A DNA stretch of 64,000 nt from Rhizobium herbae (GTDB taxonomy: Bacteria > Pseudomonadota > Alphaproteobacteria > Rhizobiales > Rhizobiaceae), in assembly GCF_019511375.1 (NCBI RefSeq), contig NZ_JAEUAO010000007.1:1-64000 (forward strand), given 5' to 3'. The translations under genes and the position numbers were made by a program. Every line of letters begins with the position of its first letter. The stretch's first letter is position 1. A model generated the notes under the pieces. That model searched no databases and had not been told where the DNA came from. It saw nothing but the letters and a program-made list of their open reading frames with translations. Below are positions 53,779-62,640 of this stretch, piece by piece.

Positions 53779-53902
53779 AAGGGTTGCCATCCTCGGGCTC
53801 GACCGGAGGAACCAAGCACGCGCATCGCCGGATGGCTGAGCGTTGAGGGGCTCGGGGATGGATCCTCGGGTCAGGCCCGAGGATGACGATCTTGGAGGGC
53901 CG
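53779..53902. repeat. 124-bp repeat, copy 1 (ends form long palindrome)
   Basis: Nearly the same as 54006-54129. Each copy opens with an imperfect CCTCGGG-CTCGA-CCGAGG hairpin and ends with CCTCGGG-TCAGG-CCCGAGG; the opening and closing parts are reverse complements of each other around a 45-base centre (GCGCATCGCCGGATGG). The unit is a known rhizobial-type palindrome; this copy has small deletions in the first arm. Confidence 0.75.
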
Positions 53903-54005
53903 ATGGGCACTTCCTGACGTTGAGGCATGGCGGGATGACCGGCGGACAAGGGTGTCCTGAGGCGGCAAGCCGTCGATCGCAGGATGGGCGGGTTGCTGGC
54001 CCAGG

Positions 54006-54129
54006 AAGGGTTGTCATCCTCGGGCTCGACCCGAGGATCCAAGCACGCGCATCGCCGGATGGCTGAGCGTTGATGGGCTTGGGGATGGATCCTCGGGTCA
54101 GGCCCGAGGATGACCATCTTGGAGGGCCG
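54006..54129. repeat. 124-bp repeat, copy 2
   Basis: Same as 53779-53902 with few substitutions; here the left hairpin CCTCGGG-CTCGA-CCCGAGG is perfect. Copies are 227 bases apart start to start. It abuts the stop codon of the GGDEF-EAL gene. Confidence 0.75.
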
Positions 54130-54132
54130 TCA

Positions 54133-56133
54133 TCACCCAGCCGGTCTCATCAGCCGCGCCCGGCGCGGGTCGGCGGGTGGGGGCGTCGTGAAGGTTTCGG
54201 CGGGGGCCGGGCGGCCGACGTAGTAGCCTTGCACCTGGTCTATGCGGAATTCCTGCATGAGCCTGAGCTGCTCATTGGTTTCCACCCCTTCGACGAGGAT
54301 GTTGTGGCCGCGATTGCGCACGAGGCCGATGATGTCCTGGAGCATGGCCTTGCCGCGCGGGGTGCCGCAGTCGTGCAGGAACGAACGGTCGATCTTCACC
54401 GTGTCGAAATCGATCAGGCGAAGCCAGGAAAGACCGGCAAAGCCCGTCCCGAAATCATCCAGCCAGATCTTGATGCCCAGCGTCTTCAGGTCGCTGATGC
54501 AGCGCAGAATGTCCGAATGCATCTCCATTTCGAGACCTTCGGTGATCTCCAGCGCCAGCCGGCCGCCGCCGACACCGGTCTCTCCGAGGATCGCCGCGAC
54601 GGATGCGGCAAAGCCGGGGGTCTTGAGCTGGAGGGGCGAGACGTTGACGCTGACCACCGGCACGTGGTCGTTCACCAGGAGTTCACGGCAAACCGTCCGT
54701 ATGGCCCAGCGCCCGAGTTCCAGGATGGCCCCGGTCCGCTCCGCGACGGGAATGAAAAGGCTCGGCGTGACCGCTGTGCCGTCCAACATTCTCAGGCGCA
54801 TCAGCGCTTCGACGGCCTCGACCCGGCCGGAGGCGACATTGCGAATCGGCTGGTAGACGAGGGAAACCAGATGCTGGTCGATGGCGATCTTCAGCAGGGC
54901 CGCGACGTTCTCGCTTTCGTCGCTGCTCTGGGGATCGTTCGGATCGAACAGGCGCACACAGTTGCGGCCGCTTGCCTTGGCTGCGTAAAGGGCGCGGTCC
55001 GCCTCGTGGATGACCTTCTCGAGTTTCGTGCCCGTTTGATTGCGGGTGAACGATGCACCAACGCTGACGGTGACGATCGACGTGCCGTCCCGCCGCTGGC
55101 CGTGCGCCAGCGCCAGCTCCTCGACCGTGCGTCGAATGGCTTCGGCAAGTTGCGCCACCCGCTCGCCGGCATCCAGGTGGGCAAGAACGATGAATTCCTC
55201 GCCGCCATAGCGTCCGATCGAGCCGCCAAAGGCGCTGATCGTGGCCTCGAGCGCGTTGGCCACCTGGATAAGGCAGCGATCGCCTTCCTGATGGCCGTAG
55301 CAGTCATTGTACCGCTTGAAGAAATCGACGTCGATCAGGATCGCCGCAAAGCTCTTGCCGGATTTTTGCCAGTCGTTCCACAGGCTGCGCAGCCTCTGGT
55401 CGATGGCCCGGCGATTTGCAAGGCCGGTCAAAGGATCGGTGTTCGACAGCCTCAGCAGAGCCTTGCCGCGTTCGGATGCCTCGTTGTGCTGGACCTTCGC
55501 CTCCAGGGCGTTGAGGAAGACCTTGTAGCGTTCCCTGTTGAGCTTCCAGTTCACATAGGAGGTGAAGACGAAGCATGAGGCGCAAAAGGTGCCGAATGCC
55601 AGCTTGTAGGTGGTATCCATCGGCGGGAAGGACAGGAGCGCGGCCAGGAAAATGACGAGGATGATGATCGACGCGACGACCGACAGGCGAAAGTGGAAGC
55701 TGAAGAACAGGTTGACGCTCATCATGAAGATGGCGCCGAAGACCATGTAGTAGGATATGCTCTGGATATCGGCGGTCATCATGGCTGTGCACAGCCAGCC
55801 GGCATAGGCGAGGATGACCGCGCCCGCACAGGTGGCGTCGATCGCGTCGGCGCTGGCGTTCAGGCGGAACTGCGTTTCCAGCGCGGCGATAGCGATGACG
55901 CCGACGGCGAAGCGGGCGGCGATCGTGTAGAGCGCGACGTCCGGAACGAGCAATATGTCGGTGATCGAAAACAGCAGATAGGCGGGGACCGCGATCCACA
56001 GGCCGTGTCTCGTGGCCTGCTTGCGCTTGCGTTGGCCCTCCTGCCGATAGAGCGCACGAAGCTCCGCCGAGGCCGGTCTCGGCGGCTCGGTATGGAGATC
56101 GATTTCAACTACGTCGGCCAACGTGTGCTTCAT
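54133..56133 (-). CDS. membrane GGDEF-EAL protein (cyclic-di-GMP metabolism)
   Basis: 666 residues from the ATG at 56133 (GGAAAG upstream); the longer frame is unlikely. About six hydrophobic segments (residues 40-200) form an integral-membrane sensor of unknown input. GGDEF domain about 230-390: its active site is G-G-E-E-F in I-G-R-Y-G-G-E-E-F-I, intact for diguanylate cyclase, and D-V-D-F-F-K-R-Y-N-D-x-Y-G-H. EAL domain about 420-650: E-A-L in V-E-A-L-M-R, N-V-S, E-I-T-E, D-D-F-G-T-G, K-I-D and E-G-V-E-T-x-E-Q, so the phosphodiesterase residues are also there. Net direction is unpredictable. Confidence 0.9.
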   Translation of the reverse strand: MKHTLADVVEIDLHTEPPRPASAELRALYRQEGQRKRKQATRHGLWIAVPAYLLFSITDILLVPDVALYTIAARFAVGVIAIAALETQFRLNASADAIDATCAGAVILAYAGWLCTAMMTADIQSISYYMVFGAIFMMSVNLFFSFHFRLSVVASIIILVIFLAALLSFPPMDTTYKLAFGTFCASCFVFTSYVNWKLNRERYKVFLNALEAKVQHNEASERGKALLRLSNTDPLTGLANRRAIDQRLRSLWNDWQKSGKSFAAILIDVDFFKRYNDCYGHQEGDRCLIQVANALEATISAFGGSIGRYGGEEFIVLAHLDAGERVAQLAEAIRRTVEELALAHGQRRDGTSIVTVSVGASFTRNQTGTKLEKVIHEADRALYAAKASGRNCVRLFDPNDPQSSDESENVAALLKIAIDQHLVSLVYQPIRNVASGRVEAVEALMRLRMLDGTAVTPSLFIPVAERTGAILELGRWAIRTVCRELLVNDHVPVVSVNVSPLQLKTPGFAASVAAILGETGVGGGRLALEITEGLEMEMHSDILRCISDLKTLGIKIWLDDFGTGFAGLSWLRLIDFDTVKIDRSFLHDCGTPRGKAMLQDIIGLVRNRGHNILVEGVETNEQLRLMQEFRIDQVQGYYVGRPAPAETFTTPPPADPRRARLMRPAG

Positions 56134-56442
56134 GCACTTTCCATTGCGTTGCGTCGCATTCTCGAGCTTGAGGCCTCTTTCCAGCAATCGACGCTGTTTC
56201 AGGCGCCCCACGCCGGCCATCCAGACAGGATATCTATCTGGAAAGGGCAGCACTTTTCCGCACCATAGGGGAGGTGCATTAACTTTTTCTGAACTCGGTA
56301 AAAGAGCAGCCGCGTGCGACCACAGCCGAGCCCGCTACGGGCCCGTGCGTTAACCATACCCCACGAAAGCGGGGCCGCTCGGATTGGCACTTCATCTATT
56401 TTTCACCATTATATTAATGATCTATTAACCCACGAGGTTCGA
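56134..56442. other. 309-base divergent promoter region
   Basis: Between the GGDEF-EAL gene and the methyltransferase. The right half (56395-56430) is A/T-rich and likely holds the methyltransferase promoter, with a weak TTGGCA (56384-56389) - 17 bases - CATTAT (56407-56412). Hairpins CCCG-CTA-CGGG and CCCC-...-GGGG are short. No further gene seen. Confidence 0.35.
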
Positions 56443-57486
56443 GTGTCCCAATCTAATATTGCCTTCGACGGCGAAAGCCTGATCACCCCCCAATCCATCA
56501 TCACCGAACTTTCTTCCTCCAAAACCGATCGACACGACGAGCAACTGGCAACGGCGAAAGCCGAACTGGCGCTCGTGCTGTCAATTGCCCTGCAGCGGAT
56601 CGAAGAACGCAGCGATCCGGCCCAGACTGTAAAGTGGCTTATCGGCGCGCTTCATGAGACGCGCAACAAGTTCGAGCCAAGCGTCTGGCAGGAGCTGATC
56701 CCGATCGTGCAGAGCCATCCGTCGGCGAAGATCTTTCAGCAGGATCCGTTCACCCGCTGGTCTTTCGAAAAGCCGCGCGGCTATTCCGGTGACGCGAGCC
56801 TGATCGACTTCATCTATGGCCACCCCGCCGTTGCCCACGAAGTGGCAAAGTCCACTCCGCTTGGGCTCGGAATTTATGAATATACCCGCAACGCCCCGGG
56901 CCCTGTCGCCGTCAGGGAGCGGCGCGACATCCTGACCCGCTATGTCGACGAGATCGCGGCGGAAAAAGGCCCGGAAACGGAGATACTCACCGTCGCCGCA
57001 GGCCACCTGCGTGAAGCCGACAGCTCGGTCGCCCTGAAGAACGGGCAGATCAGGCGGTGGGTCGCCCTCGATCAGGACCCGCTCAGCATCGGATCGATCG
57101 CCCGGGATTTCCAGGGCACCAGCATCGAGGCAATCGATGGTTCCGTCCGCGGGCTGCTCAGCAAGAAGCATCAGCTCGGCAAGTTTGACTTCATCTATGC
57201 CGCCGGTCTCTACGACTATCTTGCCGACAAGGTTGCGGTGAAGCTGACGCAGACCTGCATGGACATGCTCAAGCCGGGCGGTGTCTTCCTCTTCGCCAAT
57301 TTCGCCAAGGGCATGGCCGACGACGGCTATATGGAATCGTACATGAACTGGGCACTACTCCTGCGCTCGGAGGCGGACATGTGGAACGTCATCAATTCGA
57401 GCGTCGAGCGCAACAGCGTCGAGGCGAGTGTCTGGTTCGGCGAGAACCGCAACATCGTCTACGGCACGATCAGGAAGCGTTCCTGA
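56443..57486 (+). CDS. SAM-dependent methyltransferase resembling PhcB (3-hydroxypalmitate methyl ester synthesis)
   Basis: 347 residues from a GTG with GAGG 8 bases upstream. The N-terminal 100 residues are helical. The motif F-E-K-P-R-G-Y-S-G-D-A-S-L-I-D-F-I-Y-G near residue 108 is the pattern of proteins annotated as extracellular factor 3-hydroxypalmitic acid methyl ester synthesis proteins, as in Ralstonia PhcB. The Rossmann part follows: I-L-T-V-A-A-G-H-L-R-E-A (motif I, modified), W-V-A-L-D-Q-D-P-L-S, F-D-F-I-Y-A-A-G-L-Y-D-Y-L and L-K-P-G-G-V-F-L-F-A-N-F. No phcQ/phcR/phcS genes are nearby. Assignment by memory of the motif, so moderate. Confidence 0.6.
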   Translation: MSQSNIAFDGESLITPQSIITELSSSKTDRHDEQLATAKAELALVLSIALQRIEERSDPAQTVKWLIGALHETRNKFEPSVWQELIPIVQSHPSAKIFQQDPFTRWSFEKPRGYSGDASLIDFIYGHPAVAHEVAKSTPLGLGIYEYTRNAPGPVAVRERRDILTRYVDEIAAEKGPETEILTVAAGHLREADSSVALKNGQIRRWVALDQDPLSIGSIARDFQGTSIEAIDGSVRGLLSKKHQLGKFDFIYAAGLYDYLADKVAVKLTQTCMDMLKPGGVFLFANFAKGMADDGYMESYMNWALLLRSEADMWNVINSSVERNSVEASVWFGENRNIVYGTIRKRS

Positions 57487-57502
57487 TCCTTTGAGGTCGC
57501 AC

Positions 57503-57531
57503 AATGGCCTGCTGCCTGCAGGCCATTTTTG
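57503..57531 (+). terminator. rho-independent terminator of the methyltransferase gene
   Basis: Perfect 10-bp stem AATGGCCTGC / GCAGGCCATT (57503-57512, 57518-57527), loop TGCCT, then TTTG. It lies 17 bases after the stop codon, between convergent genes. Confidence 0.85.
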
Positions 57532-57601
57532 TATGGTGCGGAGGATCCGCAGCCGGTGCCGGTCTCACACTCTCTGTTATGGAGCCGCCACCGACGCGTG
57601 C

Positions 57602-58645
57602 TCAGATCGGCGCCGGGAACTGGCGGTGCAGCCGCCCGATTCCCTTCAACACCTCGGCTGACAGCCTGACATCCCTCGCACCGATATTCGTCTTCAGCTG
57701 TGCAATGCTCGTCGCACCGATGATGACCGAGGTCATGAAGGGCCGGGTAAGGCTGAAGGCAAGCTGCATCTGGGCGAGATCGAGGCCGTGGGTGCGGGCG
57801 AGCTCGGCGTAGGCGGCGACGGCTCCTTCCTGATATTCGGTATAGCGTCCGCCGAGGTCGCCATTGATGCTGAGGCGCGAGCCTTGCGGGCACGCGCCGT
57901 TGAGATACTTGCCGCTCATCAGGCCGGCGGCGAGCGGCGAATAGGCGAGCAGGCCGACATCCTCGTGATGGCTGACCTCGGCAAGATCGAGATCGAAGGC
58001 GCGGTAGAGGAAGTTGTATTCGTTCTGGATCGAGGCGATGCGCGGCAGGCGGTGCTTCTCGGCCAGCGACAGCATCGTCATTGTGCCCCAGGCGGTGTCG
58101 TTCGACAGGCCGACGGCGCGGATCTTGCCCGCTTTGACGAACTCTCCGAGCGTTTCGAGGAGCGCCAGGAGCTCGGCCGGTACCGCCGCCCTGTCCTGTT
58201 TCGACGGGTCGTAGGTCCAGGCGTTGCGGAAGTGGTAATGGCCGCGGTTCGGCCAGTGCAGCTGATAGAGATCGACATAGTCCGTCTGCAGCCGTTTCAG
58301 GCTTTCATCGAGCGCGATCCGCATCGTGGCGGGGCTCATCGGGCTGCCGCCGCGGATATAGGGGCGTCCGGGGCCGGCGACCTTGGTGGCGATCACTACA
58401 TCGTCGCGCTTGCCGCGCTTCTTCAGCCAGGTGCCGATATAGGCTTCGGTGAGGCCCTGCGTTTCGGCCGAAAGCGGCGTCACCGGATAGAGTTCAGCCG
58501 TGTCGATGAAGTTGATGCCCTGGCCGACGGCATAGTCCAATTGCTCGTGGGCTTCGCTTTCCGGGTTCTGGCTGCCCCAGGTCATGGTGCCCAGGCAGAT
58601 TTCGGAAACGGTGATGCCGGTGCGGCCGAGTGTCTTGTAGCGCAT
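57602..58645 (-). CDS. aldo/keto reductase (Tas-like)
   Basis: 347 residues from the ATG at 58645, with GAGGCAC upstream; a long frame continuing beyond is antisense to fabD. Catalytic tetrad: D in NFIDTAELY (also the Y), K in V-I-A-T-K-V and H in Y-Q-L-H-W-P. The insertion Y-P-V-T-P-L-S-A-E-T-Q-G-x-T-E and the L-G-T-M-T-W-G motif match the E. coli Tas branch, which complements prephenate dehydrogenase in a prototroph. It is divergent from fabD. Confidence 0.92.
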   Translation of the reverse strand: MRYKTLGRTGITVSEICLGTMTWGSQNPESEAHEQLDYAVGQGINFIDTAELYPVTPLSAETQGLTEAYIGTWLKKRGKRDDVVIATKVAGPGRPYIRGGSPMSPATMRIALDESLKRLQTDYVDLYQLHWPNRGHYHFRNAWTYDPSKQDRAAVPAELLALLETLGEFVKAGKIRAVGLSNDTAWGTMTMLSLAEKHRLPRIASIQNEYNFLYRAFDLDLAEVSHHEDVGLLAYSPLAAGLMSGKYLNGACPQGSRLSINGDLGGRYTEYQEGAVAAYAELARTHGLDLAQMQLAFSLTRPFMTSVIIGATSIAQLKTNIGARDVRLSAEVLKGIGRLHRQFPAPI

Positions 58646-58807
58646 GAAAGTGCCTCGATCTGGTTTGCCGGCGAATGTAGTGGCTGTTTGCTGCGGCGCA
58701 AGAGAAAAGCGCGCACCCGATGCATAGACGGGCCGAAGGCCGCTCAAGCCTTGACTCGGACGCAAGGAATGTGAATGGAGAGGAAAATTGAAGGGAAGGA
58801 CATCCCC

Positions 58808-59749
58808 ATGGCAATCGCATTCACATTTCCTGGACAGGGCAGCCAGGCGCTCGGCATGGGCAAGGACCTGGCAGATGCCTTTCCGGAGGCAGCAGCCGTC
58901 TTTGCCGAGGTCGACGACGCGCTCGGCGACAAGCTCTCGGACATCATGTGGAACGGCCCGGAGGAGACGCTGACGCTGACGGCCAATGCCCAGCCGGCTT
59001 TGATGGCGGTGTCGATCGCCGCCATTCGCGTGCTCGAGGCCAAGGGGCTTAATCTGAAATCCAAGGTCGCCTATGTCGCCGGCCATTCGCTTGGCGAATA
59101 TTCGGCGCTCTGTGCCGCCGGCACGTTCTCGCTCGCCGACACGGCGCGGCTCCTGCGCATCCGCGGCAATGCCATGCAGGCGGCGGTGCCCGTAGGCAAG
59201 GGCGCGATGGCGGCGATCATCGGCCTGGAGCATGGCGATGTCGACGCGATCTGCGCGGCAGCGTCGGCGCTCGGCTCCTGCCAGATCGCCAACGACAATG
59301 GCGGCGGCCAGCTGGTGATTTCCGGCGAGAAGGCCGCGGTCGAAAAGGCGGCGATGCTGGCGACCGAGAAGGGGGCAAAGCGTGCTATCCTTCTGCCCGT
59401 GTCCGCGCCCTTCCATTCGGCGCTGATGGCGCCGGCGGCCGACGCCATGCGCGAGGCCCTCGCAACGGTGGCGAAGAGCAATCCGGCCGTGCCGCTGCTC
59501 GCCAATGTACGGGCCGCGCCGGTGACGGATGCGCAGGTGATCGCAAGCCTTCTGGTCGAACAGGTGACCGGCCAGGTCCGCTGGCGCGAGACCGTCGAGT
59601 GGTTCGCCGCAAACGACGTGAAGACTCTGTACGAGATCGGCTCCGGCAAGGTGCTGACCGGTCTTGCTCGCCGCATCGACAAGACGGTGACCGGCAGCGC
59701 CGTCAATTCCCCCGCCGACATCGACGCGGCAATTGCTGCTCTCGTCTAG
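58808..59749 (+). CDS. fabD: malonyl-CoA-ACP transacylase FabD
   Basis: 313 residues from the ATG at 58808 (AAGGA upstream); an ATG 33 bases earlier is less likely. Transfers malonyl from CoA to acyl carrier protein. Motifs: F-P-G-Q-G-S-Q near residue 8, active-site serine in G-H-S-L-G-E-Y-S-A near 91, R-G-N-A-M-Q near 117, and the catalytic His in S-A-P-F-H-S-A-L-M near 199. First gene of the fab cluster, 125 bases before fabG. Confidence 0.96.
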   Translation: MAIAFTFPGQGSQALGMGKDLADAFPEAAAVFAEVDDALGDKLSDIMWNGPEETLTLTANAQPALMAVSIAAIRVLEAKGLNLKSKVAYVAGHSLGEYSALCAAGTFSLADTARLLRIRGNAMQAAVPVGKGAMAAIIGLEHGDVDAICAAASALGSCQIANDNGGGQLVISGEKAAVEKAAMLATEKGAKRAILLPVSAPFHSALMAPAADAMREALATVAKSNPAVPLLANVRAAPVTDAQVIASLLVEQVTGQVRWRETVEWFAANDVKTLYEIGSGKVLTGLARRIDKTVTGSAVNSPADIDAAIAALV

Positions 59750-59772
59750 TGACGAGACGTGAGTGGTCGGCA

Positions 59773-59833
59773 GTGAGTAGTGATTAGGTGCCGCTCGCCA
59801 CGTGAGCACTGGTTTTCTCTCATAACTACTCAC
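59773..59833. repeat. 9-bp inverted repeat between fabD and fabG
   Basis: GTGAGTAGT (59773-59781) and ACTACTCAC (59825-59833) with 43 bases between, flanked by other TGAGTGG and GACTAAC stretches. It resembles the CGAATAG-type element at 39234 in style: short tandem-like repeats at both ends of a small intergenic insert. It may be a similar decayed element. Confidence 0.4.
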
Positions 59834-59874
59834 GAACGACTAACAACTATTCGCTCTAACAAGAGGAAATCACA

Positions 59875-60612
59875 ATGTTCGATCTGTCTGGCCGCAAGGC
59901 TCTCGTCACCGGCGCATCCGGCGGCATCGGCGAAGAGATCGCCCGCATCCTGCATGCGCAGGGCGCCATCGTGGGCCTGCACGGCACCCGCGTCGAAAAG
60001 CTCGAAGCGCTCGGCAACGAGCTCGGCGAGCGCGTCCACCTGTTTCCGGCGAACCTTGCCGACCGTGGCGCCGTCAAGGCGCTCGGCGAAAAGGCGGAAA
60101 GCGAACTTTCCGGCGTCGACATCCTCGTCAACAATGCCGGTATCACCAAGGACGGCCTGTTCGTGCGCATGAGCGACGAGGACTGGGACGCGGTGCTGGA
60201 AGTCAACCTGACCTCGGTCTTCCGGCTGACGCGCGAATTGACCCATCCGATGATGCGCCGCCGCCATGGCCGTATCATCAACATCACCTCGATCGTCGGC
60301 GTCACCGGCAATCCGGGCCAGGCCAACTACTGCGCCTCCAAGGCGGGCATGATCGGCTTCTCCAAATCGCTGGCGCAGGAGATCGCCACCCGCAACGTCA
60401 CCGTCAACTGCGTCGCGCCCGGTTTCATCGAGAGCGCCATGACCGGCAAGCTGAACGACAAGCAGAAGGACGCCATCATGGGCGCCATCCCGATGAAGCG
60501 GATGGGAACCGGTGCGGAAGTCGCCGCCGCCGTCGCCTATCTCGCCTCCAACGAGGCGGCTTACGTGACCGGCCAGACGATCCATGTGAACGGCGGCATG
60601 GCGATGATCTGA
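59875..60612 (+). CDS. fabG: 3-oxoacyl-ACP reductase FabG
   Basis: 245 residues. NADPH-dependent reduction of 3-oxoacyl-ACP in chain elongation. T-G-A-S-G-G-I-G at 12-19, N-N-A-G-I-T-K-D-G-L near 86, active-site S in N-I-T-S-I-V-G, Y-C-A-S-K-A-G near 151, and the FabG-specific C-terminus P-G-F-I-E-S-A-M-T and Y-V-T-G-Q-T-I-H-V-N-G-G-M. AGAGGAAA precedes the ATG. Confidence 0.97.
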   Translation: MFDLSGRKALVTGASGGIGEEIARILHAQGAIVGLHGTRVEKLEALGNELGERVHLFPANLADRGAVKALGEKAESELSGVDILVNNAGITKDGLFVRMSDEDWDAVLEVNLTSVFRLTRELTHPMMRRRHGRIINITSIVGVTGNPGQANYCASKAGMIGFSKSLAQEIATRNVTVNCVAPGFIESAMTGKLNDKQKDAIMGAIPMKRMGTGAEVAAAVAYLASNEAAYVTGQTIHVNGGMAMI

Positions 60613-60929
60613 GGGCGGTAAACGCCTGCGCTGCCGCGTTTTCGCGTTAATCGAAGGGGCAGGGCGGAAATACCGGGAATTGCGTGTTGACCAAGCCATT
60701 CCCGGCCATTTTCGGACTTTGCGACAGACATAAACCGTGTTAAGCGGGCCATGACTGTGCGCAGTCGATCGGAAGATATGAGGCACACGCCATCTTTTGC
60801 AGCGCGTGGTTTGCCGCTCTTGCGGTTGAAGAGATTGCCGGGGTGATCGTTCTTGATCTCTCTGGCGTTAATAGGGTACCGATGTCAGCACGGCATCGTT
60901 GAGAAAAAACAAAGGTCGAGGAATCCGAC
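60613..60929. other. 317-base gap between fabG and acpP
   Basis: Probably holds the acpP promoter, since acpP is usually strongly and separately transcribed. I see no convincing -35/-10 pair, no strong terminator and no gene. Confidence 0.4.
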
Positions 60930-61166
60930 ATGAGCGACGTAGCAGAACGCGTAAAGAAAATTGTTATTGATCATCTTGGCGTCGATGCCGAAAAGGTTTC
61001 GGAAGGCGCAAGCTTCATCGACGATCTGGGCGCGGACTCGCTCGACACCGTCGAACTGGTCATGGCATTCGAAGAAGAGTTCGGCGTCGAAATTCCCGAT
61101 GATGCAGCGGATTCGATCCTGACGGTCGGCGACGCCGTCAAGTTCATCGAAAAGGCACAGGCCTAA
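60930..61166 (+). CDS. acpP: acyl carrier protein
   Basis: 78 residues, acidic, four-helix. The phosphopantetheine attachment serine is in G-A-D-S-L-D-T-V-E near residue 37, the diagnostic D-S-L motif. Carries acyl intermediates for FabD, FabG and FabF encoded around it. GAGGAA precedes the ATG. Confidence 0.98.
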   Translation: MSDVAERVKKIVIDHLGVDAEKVSEGASFIDDLGADSLDTVELVMAFEEEFGVEIPDDAADSILTVGDAVKFIEKAQA

Positions 61167-61380
61167 GCCGGTGCAGGGCGGGGCGCGTCGCGGCCCGCCT
61201 TCAAGTCCCCAGGCGGGGCAGGCTCCCTTTTTTGGGGGCAGCAAGCGCATTTAAGGAAGGCCTGATGGCTTCCGTACCTGATTGCGCGATATGAACATCA
61301 CGGAAATGGATGTACGGGTCCGGTTTTAGCATGTGGTCCGGTCCGGTTCTGGAATTAACAGGCAGGGTGGATCACGGGCT

Positions 61381-62640
61381 ATGAGACGTGTCGTTATCAC
61401 CGGTACCGGCATGGTATCTCCATTGGGTTGTGGAACCGAGATCAGCTGGTCGCGGCTGATTGCCGGAGGCAATGCCGCCCGCCGGGTGACTGAATTCGAA
61501 GTCGAAGACCTGCCTGCGAGGATTGCCTGCCGCCTGCCGTTCGGAGATGGCACCGACGGCACGTTCAATCCCGACAACTGGATGGAACCGAAAGAACAGC
61601 GCAAGGTCGACGATTTCATCATCTACGCGATGGCTGCAGCTGACATGGCGCTTGCCGATGCCGACTGGCACCCGAAATCCGACGAGGACCAGATTGCCAC
61701 CGGCGTCCTGATCGGTTCGGGCATCGGAGGTCTCGAAGGCATCGTCGATGGCGGCATCACCTTGCGCGACAAGGGCCCCCGCCGCGTTTCCCCCTTCTTC
61801 ATCCCCGGCCGTCTGATCAATCTCGCCTCCGGCCAGGTCTCGATCCGCCACAAGCTGCGCGGACCCAACCATTCGGTCGTCACCGCCTGTTCGACCGGCG
61901 CCCATGCGATCGGCGATGCGAGCCGCCTGATCGCGCTTGGCGATGCCGACGTGATGGTCGCGGGCGGCACGGAATCGCCGATTTCGCGCATCGCCCTTGC
62001 CGGCTTTGCAGCCTGCAAGGCGCTGTCCACCCAACACAACGACGATCCGCAAAAGGCATCGCGCCCGTATGACAGGGATCGTGACGGCTTCGTCATGGGC
62101 GAGGGCGCCGGCATCGTCGTGCTGGAAGAGCTCGAACATGCCAAGGCGCGCGGCGCAAGGATCTATGCGGAAGTCGTGGGCTACGGCCTCTCAGGCGACG
62201 CCTTCCACATCACCGCGCCCGCCGAAGACGGCGACGGCGCCTACCGCTGCATGCAGATGGCGCTGAAGCGCGCCGGCCTGACGGCAGCCGACATCGACTA
62301 TATCAACGCGCACGGCACCTCCACCATGGCGGACACGATCGAGCTTGGCGCCGCAGAGCGCGTTCTTGGCGAGCACGCAAGCAGGGTTTCCATGTCTTCG
62401 ACCAAGTCGGCGATCGGCCATCTGCTCGGCGCTGCCGGTGCGGTGGAGGCGATCTTCTGCGCGCTGGCGATCCGCGACAATGTCGCGCCGCCGACGCTCA
62501 ATCTCGACAATCCTTCGGTCGAAACGAAGATCGACCTGGTGCCGCATGTTGCGCGCAAGCGCGATATCAATGTCGCCCTGTCGAATTCCTTCGGTTTCGG
62601 CGGTACGAACGCCTCCCTCGTCCTGCGCCGTCTCGCCTGA
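61381..62640 (+). CDS. fabF: 3-oxoacyl-ACP synthase II FabF
   Basis: 419 residues from the ATG at 61381; the frame opens earlier but M-R-R-V-V-I-T-G-T-G-M-V-S-P-L-G is the standard start. Active-site Cys in T-A-C-S-T-G-A-H-A-I-G near 168, the two His in N-A-H-G-T-S-T near 308 and K-S-A-I-G-H-L-L-G-A-A-G near 345, and the gatekeeper F in S-F-G-F-G-G-T-N near 405. Elongates acyl chains, including C16:1 to C18:1. Confidence 0.96.
   Translation: MRRVVITGTGMVSPLGCGTEISWSRLIAGGNAARRVTEFEVEDLPARIACRLPFGDGTDGTFNPDNWMEPKEQRKVDDFIIYAMAAADMALADADWHPKSDEDQIATGVLIGSGIGGLEGIVDGGITLRDKGPRRVSPFFIPGRLINLASGQVSIRHKLRGPNHSVVTACSTGAHAIGDASRLIALGDADVMVAGGTESPISRIALAGFAACKALSTQHNDDPQKASRPYDRDRDGFVMGEGAGIVVLEELEHAKARGARIYAEVVGYGLSGDAFHITAPAEDGDGAYRCMQMALKRAGLTAADIDYINAHGTSTMADTIELGAAERVLGEHASRVSMSSTKSAIGHLLGAAGAVEAIFCALAIRDNVAPPTLNLDNPSVETKIDLVPHVARKRDINVALSNSFGFGGTNASLVLRRLA

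Larger units (their letters stand above)
53065..54132. other. 1.07-kb intergenic region: rpsF promoter and leader, plus direct repeats
   Basis: From the right end of rpsF, about 53065-53290 is the leader with two hairpins (53199-53214, GGACC/GGTCC, and 53220-53240, GGTTTC/GAAACC), and 53291-53318 is the likely promoter. From 53320 to 53778 I recognise no gene. Two 124-bp repeats lie at 53779-53902 and 54006-54129. Open frames here show no protein-like composition. Confidence 0.65.

Noticed and set aside
53779..54129. CRISPR array or attachment sites from the direct repeats
   Set aside because: Only two 124-bp units, themselves palindromic, with no cas genes, integrase or spacers of equal size.
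54070..55578. 502-codon plus-strand frame over the GGDEF-EAL gene
   Set aside because: Antisense to intact GGDEF and EAL motifs and starts in a repeat.
56384..56400. Sigma-54 promoter (TTGGCAC) before the methyltransferase
   Set aside because: The -12 TTGC element is missing at the required spacing.
58646..59833. N-terminal extension of the Tas-like reductase across the fabD region
   Set aside because: The extension is antisense to fabD; a normal start with a ribosome site exists at 58645.
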